A stretch of 40,552 bases of DNA from an uncultured Propionibacterium sp. Lineage in GTDB: Bacteria; Actinomycetota; Actinomycetes; Propionibacteriales; Propionibacteriaceae. The notes beneath the pieces were generated by a model that ran no database searches, was not told the DNA's origin, and saw only the letters and a list, made by a program, of their open reading frames with translations. Of this stretch, positions 15,660 to 22,504 are shown one piece after another (within the stretch, counting starts at the first letter, position 1; every line of letters begins with the position of its first letter). The translations under genes were made by a program, and so were the position numbers. The stretch is from positions 1-40,552 of the forward strand of contig CALHWB010000013.1 of assembly GCA_938036835.1 (NCBI GenBank), written 5' to 3'.

Positions 15660-16370
15660 TCAGGCGACCGGACTGCCGAGTACGGACAGAAAGGCCTCGA
15701 TCTTGGCTGGCACCAGGGTTCCGGTTCTGCCGCCGCCGCAGATCGCTCCCCGGACCCCGCTCACGTCGGCACCGATATCGAGCAATCGGCCAACATGCTG
15801 GATCTCGATCGAACCCGCCAGGGCACATAGCAGGTCGCACTCGTGAGCCGACGTGACCAACTGGGTTAGCTCCTGGTCCGACATGAAGTCGAACAGGTTC
15901 CTGCCGTCCTTGGACAAGGTGTCGACGAGAACCCCGCTGACTCCGGTACCGCGCACCGCATGCACCAGGTCCAGAGGGGATAGCGTCCCCCGCTCGCGGA
16001 AGTCGGCATAGCCGGCGGCAATGAGCTTGACTCCCGCAAACGGCGCTATGGCCCGTTCGATCTCTTGAGCCATGGACCGTGCTTCCGCACCGGTCCGGGC
16101 TCCCTTGAACCCAACCTTCACGTAGGTAACCCCGAGACCCGCCACCGCATAGGCTGCTTGCGCCACCGTGCAGGGCAGATATGGGACATCGCCAACCGTG
16201 GCGCTGACCAGGACAGCGGGATCGAGCGCGGCCACGATCTCCTTGATAACCATCGGGTTCTGCGCCCCCAATGAGCCCTCTGCGGGGTTCTTGATATCTA
16301 TTAGATCCGCGTGTGCCTCTTGGGCAATCAACGCTTCCTGCTTATTGACGACACTGATCATCAGCTTCAT
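15660..16370 (-). CDS. mfnB: MfnB: (5-formylfuran-3-yl)methyl phosphate synthase
   Basis: MfnB condenses two molecules of glyceraldehyde 3-phosphate to the phosphorylated hydroxymethyl-furfural that is the furan precursor of methanofuran. The 236-residue length matches the family (about 235). The N-terminal block LIDIKNPAEGSLGA places D25 and K27 exactly at the positions of the catalytic Asp and Schiff-base Lys reported for the Methanocaldococcus enzyme. Further family segments are VSATVGDVPYLP, YVKVGFKG, AAGYADFRERG and the C-terminal VRGAICGGGRTGTL. GGGAG lies 7 bases before the ATG. This is the clearest evidence that the cluster makes a furan. Confidence 0.92.
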   Translation of the reverse strand: MKLMISVVNKQEALIAQEAHADLIDIKNPAEGSLGAQNPMVIKEIVAALDPAVLVSATVGDVPYLPCTVAQAAYAVAGLGVTYVKVGFKGARTGAEARSMAQEIERAIAPFAGVKLIAAGYADFRERGTLSPLDLVHAVRGTGVSGVLVDTLSKDGRNLFDFMSDQELTQLVTSAHECDLLCALAGSIEIQHVGRLLDIGADVSGVRGAICGGGRTGTLVPAKIEAFLSVLGSPVA

Positions 16371-16396
16371 TTTGCACTCCCGATCTGGTTGTTTTT

Positions 16397-16411
16397 GAAT
16401 CCTGTGGATTC
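16397..16411. promoter_or_regulatory. Inverted repeat / possible internal promoter upstream of mfnB
   Basis: The 208-bp gap 16371-16578 is the longest inside the biosynthetic run and is notably AT-rich. It holds a perfect inverted repeat, GAATCC-ACA-GGATTC as read on the minus strand, directly downstream of a TATAGG sequence. A TTGAAA lies farther upstream. Together these suggest an operator and a second promoter driving mfnB and the downstream genes. Spacing between the promoter-like elements is not ideal, so this is only a candidate. Confidence 0.3.
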
Positions 16412-16578
16412 CCTATAGCGCGAAACGCTGTATGCGATTTTAACTTCGGTTTTCAATAGATTTCGATGATCGGAATGACAATGGATGGGATCACCGGCAG
16501 CCGAGATTCCGCGAGGAGATCGGTCTGCGGTTCCATTGGCGAGCGCACCGCCTAACCCGAAGAGCCGTAGCCCGCGTC

Positions 16579-17043
16579 TCAGCCGAGGATGGGCATGTGT
16601 ACCCGGATATGGCAGTGGCCGTCGAGCTCGGCCAGGGAGGGGTCCTTGAGGTACACCTCCATGGGATACCCGCATAGGCTGTATCCCTCCGCCGCCAGGA
16701 GCTTCGTCATATCCCGGTAGAAGGCCGGCACATCTTCGAGGGATCCCCGATACTCGGCGGCACAGAACCTGATGCCGTCCAACGATTCGGCCTGGAAGGG
16801 CATCTCGATTTCTGGCAACCCGGCGTCCCGCAGAAGGATACCGACTCGGCTGATGAGCTCTTGTTCCGGTGTGTACTCGGGGTCGGACAGCAATACCGCT
16901 GCCCGCGGGCGCTCGCTCGGCAGGCCAATGGAGCGTGCGTACTCCATCACGCGGGCAAACCCCGGCGCCAGACGCCGATAGCTTCCCGTTTGCTCAAAAT
17001 AGAGGAAGGACCCACAATGGATTCCGGTCCTCAGTGCTGGCAT
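16579..17043 (-). CDS. GyrI-like / effector-binding domain protein
   Basis: The 154-residue protein resembles the GyrI-like small-molecule-binding domain (SOUL-related, often in AraC and MerR effector domains). It shows FLYFEQTGSY near the start, PRAAVLLSDPEYTPEQEL in the middle, and YPMEVYLKDPS...HIRVHMPI at the end. I chose ATG 17043, preceded by CGGGAG, over an upstream ATG. It follows the peptide gene after a strong hairpin and precedes mfnB. Stand-alone members of this fold bind or hydrolyse small molecules, so a role in carrying, sensing or resistance to the product is possible. Confidence 0.7.
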   Translation of the reverse strand: MPALRTGIHCGSFLYFEQTGSYRRLAPGFARVMEYARSIGLPSERPRAAVLLSDPEYTPEQELISRVGILLRDAGLPEIEMPFQAESLDGIRFCAAEYRGSLEDVPAFYRDMTKLLAAEGYSLCGYPMEVYLKDPSLAELDGHCHIRVHMPILG

Positions 17044-17129
17044 CTCGAACTCCCGTGTTTGATAGGCCTGCATGGCGGGCGTCGTCCGACATTCCAATTC
17101 CCGTTGTCCTTGTCGAGACGACTTTGGGG

Positions 17130-17160
17130 GGATGCTGCGGGCCCCGGGCCCGCAGCATCC
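17130..17160 (-). terminator. Strong hairpin downstream of the peptide gene (attenuator/processing type)
   Basis: Two perfect 14-base arms (17130-17143 and 17147-17160) are separated by three bases and lie ten bases after the peptide stop codon. No run of U follows on the minus strand, only CCCC and AAAG, so it is not a classical intrinsic terminator. In many peptide operons such a hairpin allows partial read-through or protects the 3' end, so that the precursor transcript is in excess over enzyme transcripts. That is the likely role here. Confidence 0.75.
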
Positions 17161-17169
17161 TTCGAGCAG

Positions 17170-17301
17170 CTACCTACTCGCTGGGCCGCAGTAGTTGCAT
17201 GACTGCTTTGCTGGGCCGCAGTAGTTGCATGACTGCTTTGCCGGGCCGCAGTAGTTGCATGACTGCTTTGCCGGGCCGCAGTAGTTGCACGTCGCTGCCA
17301 T
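17170..17301 (-). CDS. Repeat-containing precursor peptide, MAAT + 4x CNYCGPAKQS-type repeats
   Basis: A 43-residue peptide starts at ATG 17301 behind GGAGGAGG (9 bases away) and 24 bases after the stop of the papain-fold gene. After MAAT come three copies of CNYCGPAKQS and a last shortened copy CNYCGPASR: eight Cys, four Tyr, four Asn, no acidic residue. There is no leader and no GG cleavage site. The spacing C5, Y7, C8, C15... is perfectly periodic (10). It has the best ribosome site of the run, is followed by a strong hairpin and is surrounded by two radical SAM/SPASM enzymes, ligases, TldD/E-like proteins and an exporter. I therefore call it a RiPP precursor with several cores. A small Cys-rich metal-binding protein is the main alternative. 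It is missed by ORF length cut-offs; longer frames across it on the same strand are artefacts of the 30-bp repeat. Confidence 0.85.
   Translation of the reverse strand: MAATCNYCGPAKQSCNYCGPAKQSCNYCGPAKQSCNYCGPASR
17179..17289 (-). repeat. 30-bp tandem repeat encoding the peptide repeats (3.7 copies)
   Basis: The codons TGC AAC TAC TGC GGC CCR GCA AAG CAG TCA recur three times and then partially. The only third-position difference between copies is CCG versus CCA. This near identity at synonymous sites indicates recent expansion or gene conversion of the repeat. The repeat number is therefore expected to vary among strains. Confidence 0.9.
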
Positions 17302-17325
17302 CTCTTCCCACCTCCTCCCCTTCCC

Positions 17326-18399
17326 TTAGGCGTTCCGCTCGTAGGCCGCCCGCAACGACTTGATGACCTCGAGGGCCTGGCTCTCAAGCCTGTGGAGCAC
17401 GAGTGCATCCCTGCTGAGCTCGTCCAGGATCGAACCCATGTCGCCCTCGTCGAAGTCGATCAATCGCGGAGTAATCAGTTGGGCTCCCCTTTGATAGCGC
17501 GCGCAGGCCTCCGCGAAGATGCCACAGAACTCGTCAACGAGCGCGCGATCGGCGGCCGCGAACTGGGGTTTGGCGTTCTGCATGAAGGTGATGGCATCCG
17601 ATCGCATCTGGTTGCTCTTCGGATAGAAGAAGAGACCCAGCTTGCGCATGACCGTCTCGCGATCGCGCGGAGTCTTGGCTCCCATCCACTCGGTGATATG
17701 GTCCGCATATTTGGCGAGACAGACCAAACCCAAGTACCCGTGACCGCGAATTCGGCGTTCCTGGTAACCGGAAACAGCCTGTGCCAGCACCATGCCGAGG
17801 ATTTCCCGGGCGGCAGGTACCCGGCGCCGTTCGCCCAACTTGACAGCAGAATATCGCGGAGTACCGGGAACCACGACCTCTGGGGTGCAGGCGTCCCGCA
17901 AGCTGCTTGGTGACATCGGTATGTAGGACATGCCGTTGGGGTCGTGAAACAACAGCTCGCCGTTTTTCAATGCAACAAGCACGATGTAGTGATTCGCCAT
18001 GGCCGTGGCCCGCATGGCGCCGATCTGATACGTCAAATGATTGTATGCGATCGGACCGAAGATGACGGGCTGGCGTTGCGTAAGGTTGTGGGTTAGGAAA
18101 CCCCACATCCGATCCCAGTCGGCTGTCGAGCAATGCTCGTGGTCATATCCCAATGTGCGAGCCGCGACCAGCAGGGAATTGGTCAGCTCGGTGCCCGGCG
18201 AGAGCTCCATTTCCGTCCCCTGCCCGTCGATCAGCTGGTTCACATAGAACCACCCATAGGGATGGCCGGAGACGTTCTCAAGCTCGTAGATCTGATACCC
18301 GTCTCCCCTGGCAGCCAATACCATTTGCAGACACACCGATGCGGGGTAGAGCCGGCCACCCGGATTGGGCACTCGGTAATTGACCACATCACCCAACAT
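17326..18399 (-). CDS. Papain-fold (C39/BtrH N-terminal-like) protein
   Basis: The 357-residue protein has a C39/BtrH-like domain in its first ~160 residues, with a plausible catalytic triad C23 (ASVCLQMVLAA), H137 (NHYIVLVAL) and D153 (FHDPNG). The C-terminal ~200 residues are helical and unassigned. BtrH-type proteins transfer acyl groups from carrier proteins; C39 peptidases cleave leaders. No carrier protein is encoded here, so cleavage between repeats or an acyl/peptidyl transfer is more likely. It overlaps the upstream nitrilase-like gene by 11 bases and lies directly before the peptide gene. Unlike several neighbours, its active-site residues appear intact. Confidence 0.68.
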   Translation of the reverse strand: MLGDVVNYRVPNPGGRLYPASVCLQMVLAARGDGYQIYELENVSGHPYGWFYVNQLIDGQGTEMELSPGTELTNSLLVAARTLGYDHEHCSTADWDRMWGFLTHNLTQRQPVIFGPIAYNHLTYQIGAMRATAMANHYIVLVALKNGELLFHDPNGMSYIPMSPSSLRDACTPEVVVPGTPRYSAVKLGERRRVPAAREILGMVLAQAVSGYQERRIRGHGYLGLVCLAKYADHITEWMGAKTPRDRETVMRKLGLFFYPKSNQMRSDAITFMQNAKPQFAAADRALVDEFCGIFAEACARYQRGAQLITPRLIDFDEGDMGSILDELSRDALVLHRLESQALEVIKSLRAAYERNA

Positions 18400-19096
18400 C
18401 GATGTCTACCACCAAAAGCTCGGGTTCCGCACTCGCCGAGTCAAGCAGTTCGCCCCGCGCGACTGCGAAACTCCGCCCGGTATATTGAGCGCCGTAGAAA
18501 TGCCCCAGCATCATCGGAACCAGAATGGCGCAGTTCAATTGGCTGCTGCGTTCCTTCATGAGCTCAATGACGCGTTCGTAATCCGACGTGTGGGCATCGT
18601 ACACGTGCTCGTTGGCCTGGGCGACCCATATCTTCGGTGCCAGCGCACGCACTCTGTCGTAGATATCGGGATCGACGGAGTCGATACCACTCGTCGCAAC
18701 GATCGGAATGCCGTCGACGGTGCCCGCCAAGGTCTCGTCGCCCTCCCGGTACCAGGCGCGTTCTCCCTTGTAAAGCCGATTCTTGTATTGACTGAGGACT
18801 AGGTTGCCGTGCCCGTCGAACACACAGGTTACCTGAATGAACTGCCTTCCTGCTTGATCGAGCTGGATACGCATGTTCCCGGTCACAACGATCGTCTGGC
18901 TCTGCCGAGCCACATCCGCGATCATGTTCGTGAACTTGTTGGGAATCTGATCGGGCGGATTGGTCCCCAGGAACCACTCTTGGAACGCCACCAGCCCGGC
19001 TCCCGTCTGCACGGCACGGTGTAGGCAATCCAGGGCGTCGCGTATGTTGTGCGCAGGGGTTTTGGCCTGTCGCTTCTGAATAAGACATGCTTTCAT
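18389..19096 (-). CDS. Nitrilase-fold protein lacking the catalytic Cys
   Basis: The 235-residue protein keeps Glu (E40 in FQEWF) and Lys (K105 in SQYK) of the nitrilase triad but has G137 (ATSGID) in place of Cys. ATG 19096 lies behind AAGGAGG. Residues 38-54 (FQEWFLGTNPPDQIPNK) closely resemble the nitrilase half of the fusion protein at 7250-8761, so the two are recent relatives. It lies between the exporter and the papain-fold gene. A substrate- or partner-binding function is inferred. Confidence 0.75.
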   Translation of the reverse strand: MKACLIQKRQAKTPAHNIRDALDCLHRAVQTGAGLVAFQEWFLGTNPPDQIPNKFTNMIADVARQSQTIVVTGNMRIQLDQAGRQFIQVTCVFDGHGNLVLSQYKNRLYKGERAWYREGDETLAGTVDGIPIVATSGIDSVDPDIYDRVRALAPKIWVAQANEHVYDAHTSDYERVIELMKERSSQLNCAILVPMMLGHFYGAQYTGRSFAVARGELLDSASAEPELLVVDIDVG

Positions 19097-19137
19097 GGTG
19101 GACTGCCTCCTTGGTAGATCCTGCTCGGTAAAGCGTT

Positions 19138-19917
19138 TCACCCACGACTTTTGGCATCGAAAACGCGGTAGACGATGACTCCCCAGACCACTGCGTATAG
19201 CACGAGCAGCCCGGAGCCAACCAGATCGAGTTCATGTTGAATGAGTCCTCGGCGAACCACGTCGTTGCCCAGCTTCACGGGTGAAAGGTACAGCAGGGCA
19301 TTCGCGACGGGATGGTCGCTGACCCGTATAAAGGTATCGGACAGGAATATGAGAGGGATCACAATGACATTGGCGAAATTGATCAAACTGAATTCATTGT
19401 TGACCATCAGCCCCAGCAGGGTGCCCAGCAGGGAGGAGATGACGGCAACCAGGAAGAGAGCCGCCAGGCTCACGACCAGCCATCCAAGATGGATGCCTAT
19501 CCCGGAGACGGCCACCAGTATACCCAGCAAAGGGATGGTGACCAAGATGGAGACCACGGTGGTGTTCGCGACCCGGCCCATCAGGATATCGAGGGAACTG
19601 AGCGGCGACGTCAGCAACTCGTCCATCGTCTGCGTGATGTTGGACGAGAAAAACGTCGAATACGATGCCTGATAGAATGTGGAGTAGACGAGTTGGAAGA
19701 ACAGCGTCCCCGGCACCATGTACTGCTGGAGCGGGACCCCCGCTATCATCACCTGACCGGCCCCCATCGCCCGGCCGAACATGAAATAGATGAACAACGG
19801 AGTGACCATGCCGCCAAGCACCAGGGGGATCAAGCGGAAGGTGGCGTTGAACTCCTTGGCGAAGACGCTCAGGAACCGACTCCTACCAAAAACTCTGGAA
19901 ACCAGATCGCTGACCAT
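19138..19917 (-). CDS. ABC-2 type transporter permease
   Basis: The 259-residue membrane protein has six hydrophobic segments and the ABC-2 fold; examples are the segment after FRLIPLVLGG, the VSILVTIPLLGILVAVSGI segment and the LLVLYAVVWGVIVYRVF segment. It begins just after the ATPase gene and forms an export pump with it. Because the transporter opens the run, it most likely exports the modified peptide or gives self-protection. That argues for an external product rather than a purely intracellular cofactor. Confidence 0.85.
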   Translation of the reverse strand: MVSDLVSRVFGRSRFLSVFAKEFNATFRLIPLVLGGMVTPLFIYFMFGRAMGAGQVMIAGVPLQQYMVPGTLFFQLVYSTFYQASYSTFFSSNITQTMDELLTSPLSSLDILMGRVANTTVVSILVTIPLLGILVAVSGIGIHLGWLVVSLAALFLVAVISSLLGTLLGLMVNNEFSLINFANVIVIPLIFLSDTFIRVSDHPVANALLYLSPVKLGNDVVRRGLIQHELDLVGSGLLVLYAVVWGVIVYRVFDAKSRG

Positions 19918-19918
19918 T

Positions 19919-20848
19919 TCACCCCGCCGTTTCCTGAAGATATAGATGCGAATAGCTGACGCTCTCGAACTCGATCTCGAAGGGGGAGATCCCGGCGCAC
20001 AGCACCTCGCGGATGCAACCCGCGATCAGCTCGGGATCCTTGTCCACCACGACCTGCAGCCCATAGGCATCGGTCTGCACGTCGCGTACGCCCGGCAGAC
20101 CCAGCAGGGCAGTTCGCAGCCCATCGGCCTGCCGGCCGGAAATCGCGGCGGTGGAGAAGCGGAGACTCTCCTGGCCGGCCTGGGCCGCCAATACGGCTGG
20201 ATCCACTTCGCGTGCCCGGCCACGTTCGATATAAATCACCTTGTGCGCCTTGTACGCCACCTGGAGAGACTGGGTCGATAGCAGGACCGTGATGCCCGTT
20301 GAGTTCAGGCGCAGCAGCTCCTCGATCAAATCCACTTTCGCCCGGTAGTCGAGACCGATGGTGGGCTCGTCGAAGATGAGGATGCGCGGCTTCGACAGCA
20401 ACCCCCGTACTATGAGAGCCTTCTTCCCCATACCGAACGAATACTGACCGATGAAATCGGTCTGCCGGCCGGCCAGGCCAAAGAACTCAAACAGCCGGTC
20501 GATGTCGGCCCGCGCCTGGTCCGCCTTGATGCCATACAAGGCGGCATGGTGGATCAGATTCTGCTCCACGTTCAGATTGTGATCGAAATTTGCCTTATCG
20601 GGAACATACGAGAACAGCCGTTTGATCTTGTGGTCGTTTGCCTTATTCCACTCCATGCCGGCGACCCTGATAGATCCATGGTCGGCTCTATACAGGCCGG
20701 TCAGGCATTTGATCAAAGTCGTCTTGCCCGCACCGTTTGCCCCCAGGAGAACGACGAATGCGCCGTCCTCGATACCTATGCAGACATCATCCAATAGCGT
20801 ATGACCACTCAGGGTCTTGGTGAGATGGTCTATTTCAATGAGCGGCAT
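19919..20848 (-). CDS. ABC transporter ATP-binding protein
   Basis: The 309-residue protein has Walker A GANGAGKT, Walker B ILIFDEP and a divergent signature YSFGMGKKA in place of LSGGQ. The last ~90 residues form an accessory domain common in drug and peptide exporters. It is the first gene of the biosynthetic run and forms a pump with the downstream ABC-2 permease. The ribosome site is weak (TTGGGA). A minus-strand TAAAAT sequence lies in the ~300-bp region upstream, with only a poor -35. Confidence 0.9.
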   Translation of the reverse strand: MPLIEIDHLTKTLSGHTLLDDVCIGIEDGAFVVLLGANGAGKTTLIKCLTGLYRADHGSIRVAGMEWNKANDHKIKRLFSYVPDKANFDHNLNVEQNLIHHAALYGIKADQARADIDRLFEFFGLAGRQTDFIGQYSFGMGKKALIVRGLLSKPRILIFDEPTIGLDYRAKVDLIEELLRLNSTGITVLLSTQSLQVAYKAHKVIYIERGRAREVDPAVLAAQAGQESLRFSTAAISGRQADGLRTALLGLPGVRDVQTDAYGLQVVVDKDPELIAGCIREVLCAGISPFEIEFESVSYSHLYLQETAG

Positions 20849-21144
20849 GACACATTCCCAACTCGTGAAGAAACCGAAGTACTACTAGGTCGTATCCCGG
20901 CGCGGCATCTTGCTGTACACCCTAATGATCTTGACCGATCCGCACCCACAGTCCGGTCGATATCAGGTGTATTTTAGCTTGCCGAAGCCGTCTTCCAGTT
21001 TTTGATCCGGGGGCCCGCGAGGCCGCAACCGGGCCCGCCATTGGGATGCCTGCCTGCGGCTGCCCGGCGAAACCCACCCGGGCGCCCGGCGCACACCGGC
21101 TGACCCCCGATCGCGGCACCACCGGCCGGGCGACTCGATACCGG
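20849..21144. promoter_or_regulatory. Region upstream of the biosynthetic run (promoter expected)
   Basis: This 296-bp gap has no convincing gene. Its half nearer the ABC gene is AT-richer than its surroundings and holds a minus-strand TAAAAT (about 20971-20976) with CTGGAA 16 bases upstream, a weak candidate promoter. The half nearer 21144 is GC-rich and holds an inverted repeat (GGGCCCG at 21011-21017 with CGGGCCC at 21030-21036) that could end transcription of the upstream minus-strand gene. No regulator gene of the run is adjacent. Confidence 0.35.
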
Positions 21145-21615
21145 CTAGCGTTGCCGCCTGCGCTGTGCCGCGGCGTAGGCCCGGGCTTCCCTCTTCGACA
21201 ACCGGCGGACAACCGGCTGCCCATCGAAACCATCGAGAGCCGCCCGATGGCCGGGCGTGGCCAGCAACCGAGTGCCGGCATGCTTGCCCAGATATGCCTG
21301 CTGCTCCCGCTCACCGGCGAAGATGCGGAAGCTGCGACGACCCTTCGGGGATGCCAACTCGCTGATCAGGCAGGCTGCGCCGCTGGCGATCTGAGCCGCG
21401 CGCAGGTAAAGCACCGCATACTCGTAGGATGCGAACGGGAAGTTCCATCTGCACAGACCGGCCCCGTTCGGCTCCAGGCATGTGCAGCGGCCACAGGTGC
21501 CACACACATACTGGAGGTGATTGGTCAAGCAGGCCAGCGGCTCGCGCAGCGGGGTCGCATACGGATCGGGGCTCAGGCATTCTGGGCAGACCGCATGGTC
21601 TTCCATCGATCGCAT
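21145..21615 (-). CDS. Cys-rich hypothetical protein
   Basis: This protein has up to 156 residues and an N-terminal half with paired cysteines: CPEC, then CGTCGRCTC and a later LCRW, suggesting one or two zinc sites. The C-terminal half is basic and Ala/Arg-rich. I do not recognise the family. Two starts are possible (ATG 21615 or 21606); neither has a clear ribosome site. A perfect 14-bp palindrome (21612-21625) overlaps the first start. It is in the same direction as the biosynthetic run but separated by about 300 bp, and its GC content resembles the chromosomal flank. Confidence 0.5.
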   Translation of the reverse strand: MRSMEDHAVCPECLSPDPYATPLREPLACLTNHLQYVCGTCGRCTCLEPNGAGLCRWNFPFASYEYAVLYLRAAQIASGAACLISELASPKGRRSFRIFAGEREQQAYLGKHAGTRLLATPGHRAALDGFDGQPVVRRLSKREARAYAAAQRRRQR

Positions 21616-21625
21616 GGTACCATGC
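21612..21625. promoter_or_regulatory. 14-bp perfect palindrome GCATGGTACCATGC
   Basis: The palindrome overlaps the possible start codon of the Cys-rich protein. It could be an operator. In the same gap (21616-21827), the inverted repeat AGTTG-ACCACA-CAACT at 21739-21754 lies about 75 bp before the protoglobin start. Confidence 0.3.
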
Positions 21626-21827
21626 TACCGGCCTATACGGGTGTTCACCCAAGTCGTGGGTTCGTGGCCGGTTTCCGGCCATGCGGGAGGCGAGTCGCCC
21701 CAACCGCCCGGTTGCCCCGCCCGGCACATCCGGTGACCAGTTGACCACACAACTGTGATTGCATTGGGTGTCGAGATGCAGGCCGTTCCCCCCAGGGTCG
21801 GTGTACTCCGGAAGCGAAAGGACACCT

Positions 21828-22391
21828 ATGACACAGATCACCAGGCAGAGCTGGGACATCAAGGGCCCCGATGTCGTCGCCGAGCTGGTGGACTGGTTGA
21901 AGCTCACCGATGCCGATTGCCGGCTGCTGGCCGGACTACACGAGCAGGCTCGGGCGGCCTCGGAAGCGTTCGCCCAGGAGTTCTGCGGCCGGATACTGAG
22001 CAGCGAGGTCACCCGCGAATACGCGGCGCCCTATCCGGCCGAAGCCTTGATCGGCACGCTGGCAGGCTGGTTCACCGATCTATTCAGTGGCGTCTACGAC
22101 CTGGACTATGCCCAGGCGAGGTTCCGGATCGGGCAGGTGCATGTGCGGCTCGGCCTGCCCGTGCGTTATCCGATCGCCATGTTCGACCTGGTCAGCCGGC
22201 ATGGCGAGCAGGTGGCGAGCCAGGCCGGGCCCGCCGGTGTAGAGGCATTCCGCAAGGTGCTGGCCCTGGATATCGCCGCATTCAGCCAGGCCTACGAGGA
22301 AAGCCAGCTGTGGCATCTGTCCGACATCATGGGCAACGAGCGGCTCGCCCGGCGGCTGCTGATGAACGACTGGCCGGGCTCGCGCCGCTGA
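21828..22391 (+). CDS. Stand-alone protoglobin domain protein
   Basis: The 187-residue protein is a single sensor-globin (protoglobin) domain. The expected proximal histidine is H105 in the F-helix segment RIGQVHVRLGLPVRY, a hallmark of globin-coupled sensors. No output domain (methyl-accepting or cyclase) follows. It should bind haem and a gas such as O2, NO or CO in the cytoplasm. The start follows GAAAGGA. It is in the same direction as the glycerol-type operon 113 bp downstream but probably separately transcribed. Confidence 0.82.
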   Translation: MTQITRQSWDIKGPDVVAELVDWLKLTDADCRLLAGLHEQARAASEAFAQEFCGRILSSEVTREYAAPYPAEALIGTLAGWFTDLFSGVYDLDYAQARFRIGQVHVRLGLPVRYPIAMFDLVSRHGEQVASQAGPAGVEAFRKVLALDIAAFSQAYEESQLWHLSDIMGNERLARRLLMNDWPGSRR

Positions 22392-22504
22392 CCCCGCCCA
22401 CCGCGGTACGCAGAGTTCCATAGAAAACCACACCCCTTGACCGATTTTCCACAAACAATCACCATGTGAATGGCGACGGCTGGCGATAGGTCAAGGAGGA
22501 TCCC

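Noticed and set aside
17130..17160. Classical rho-independent terminator
   Set aside because: No U-run follows the hairpin on the coding strand.
17179..17289. CRISPR-like array
   Set aside because: The 30-bp repeats are directly adjacent with no spacers and are in phase with a coding frame.
17031..17408. 125-residue minus-strand frame across the repeat region (ATTAARQSSH-type repeats)
   Set aside because: It is a shifted reading of the 30-bp repeat, overlaps the papain-fold and GyrI-like genes, and lacks a suitable ribosome site. The 43-residue frame has a strong one and a meaningful repeat.
297..20848. Plus-strand open frames throughout the biosynthetic run
   Set aside because: They are shadows of well-supported minus-strand genes in GC-rich DNA, without family motifs.
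297..20848. Standard lasso peptide, PQQ or mycofactocin cluster
   Set aside because: No lasso B protein or leader is present, and the core has no Asp or Glu. PQQ and mycofactocin precursors and their partner proteins are absent, and neither uses Mfn enzymes.
21311..22012. 233-residue minus-strand frame
   Set aside because: It overlaps the Cys-rich protein and protoglobin genes and has no recognisable features.
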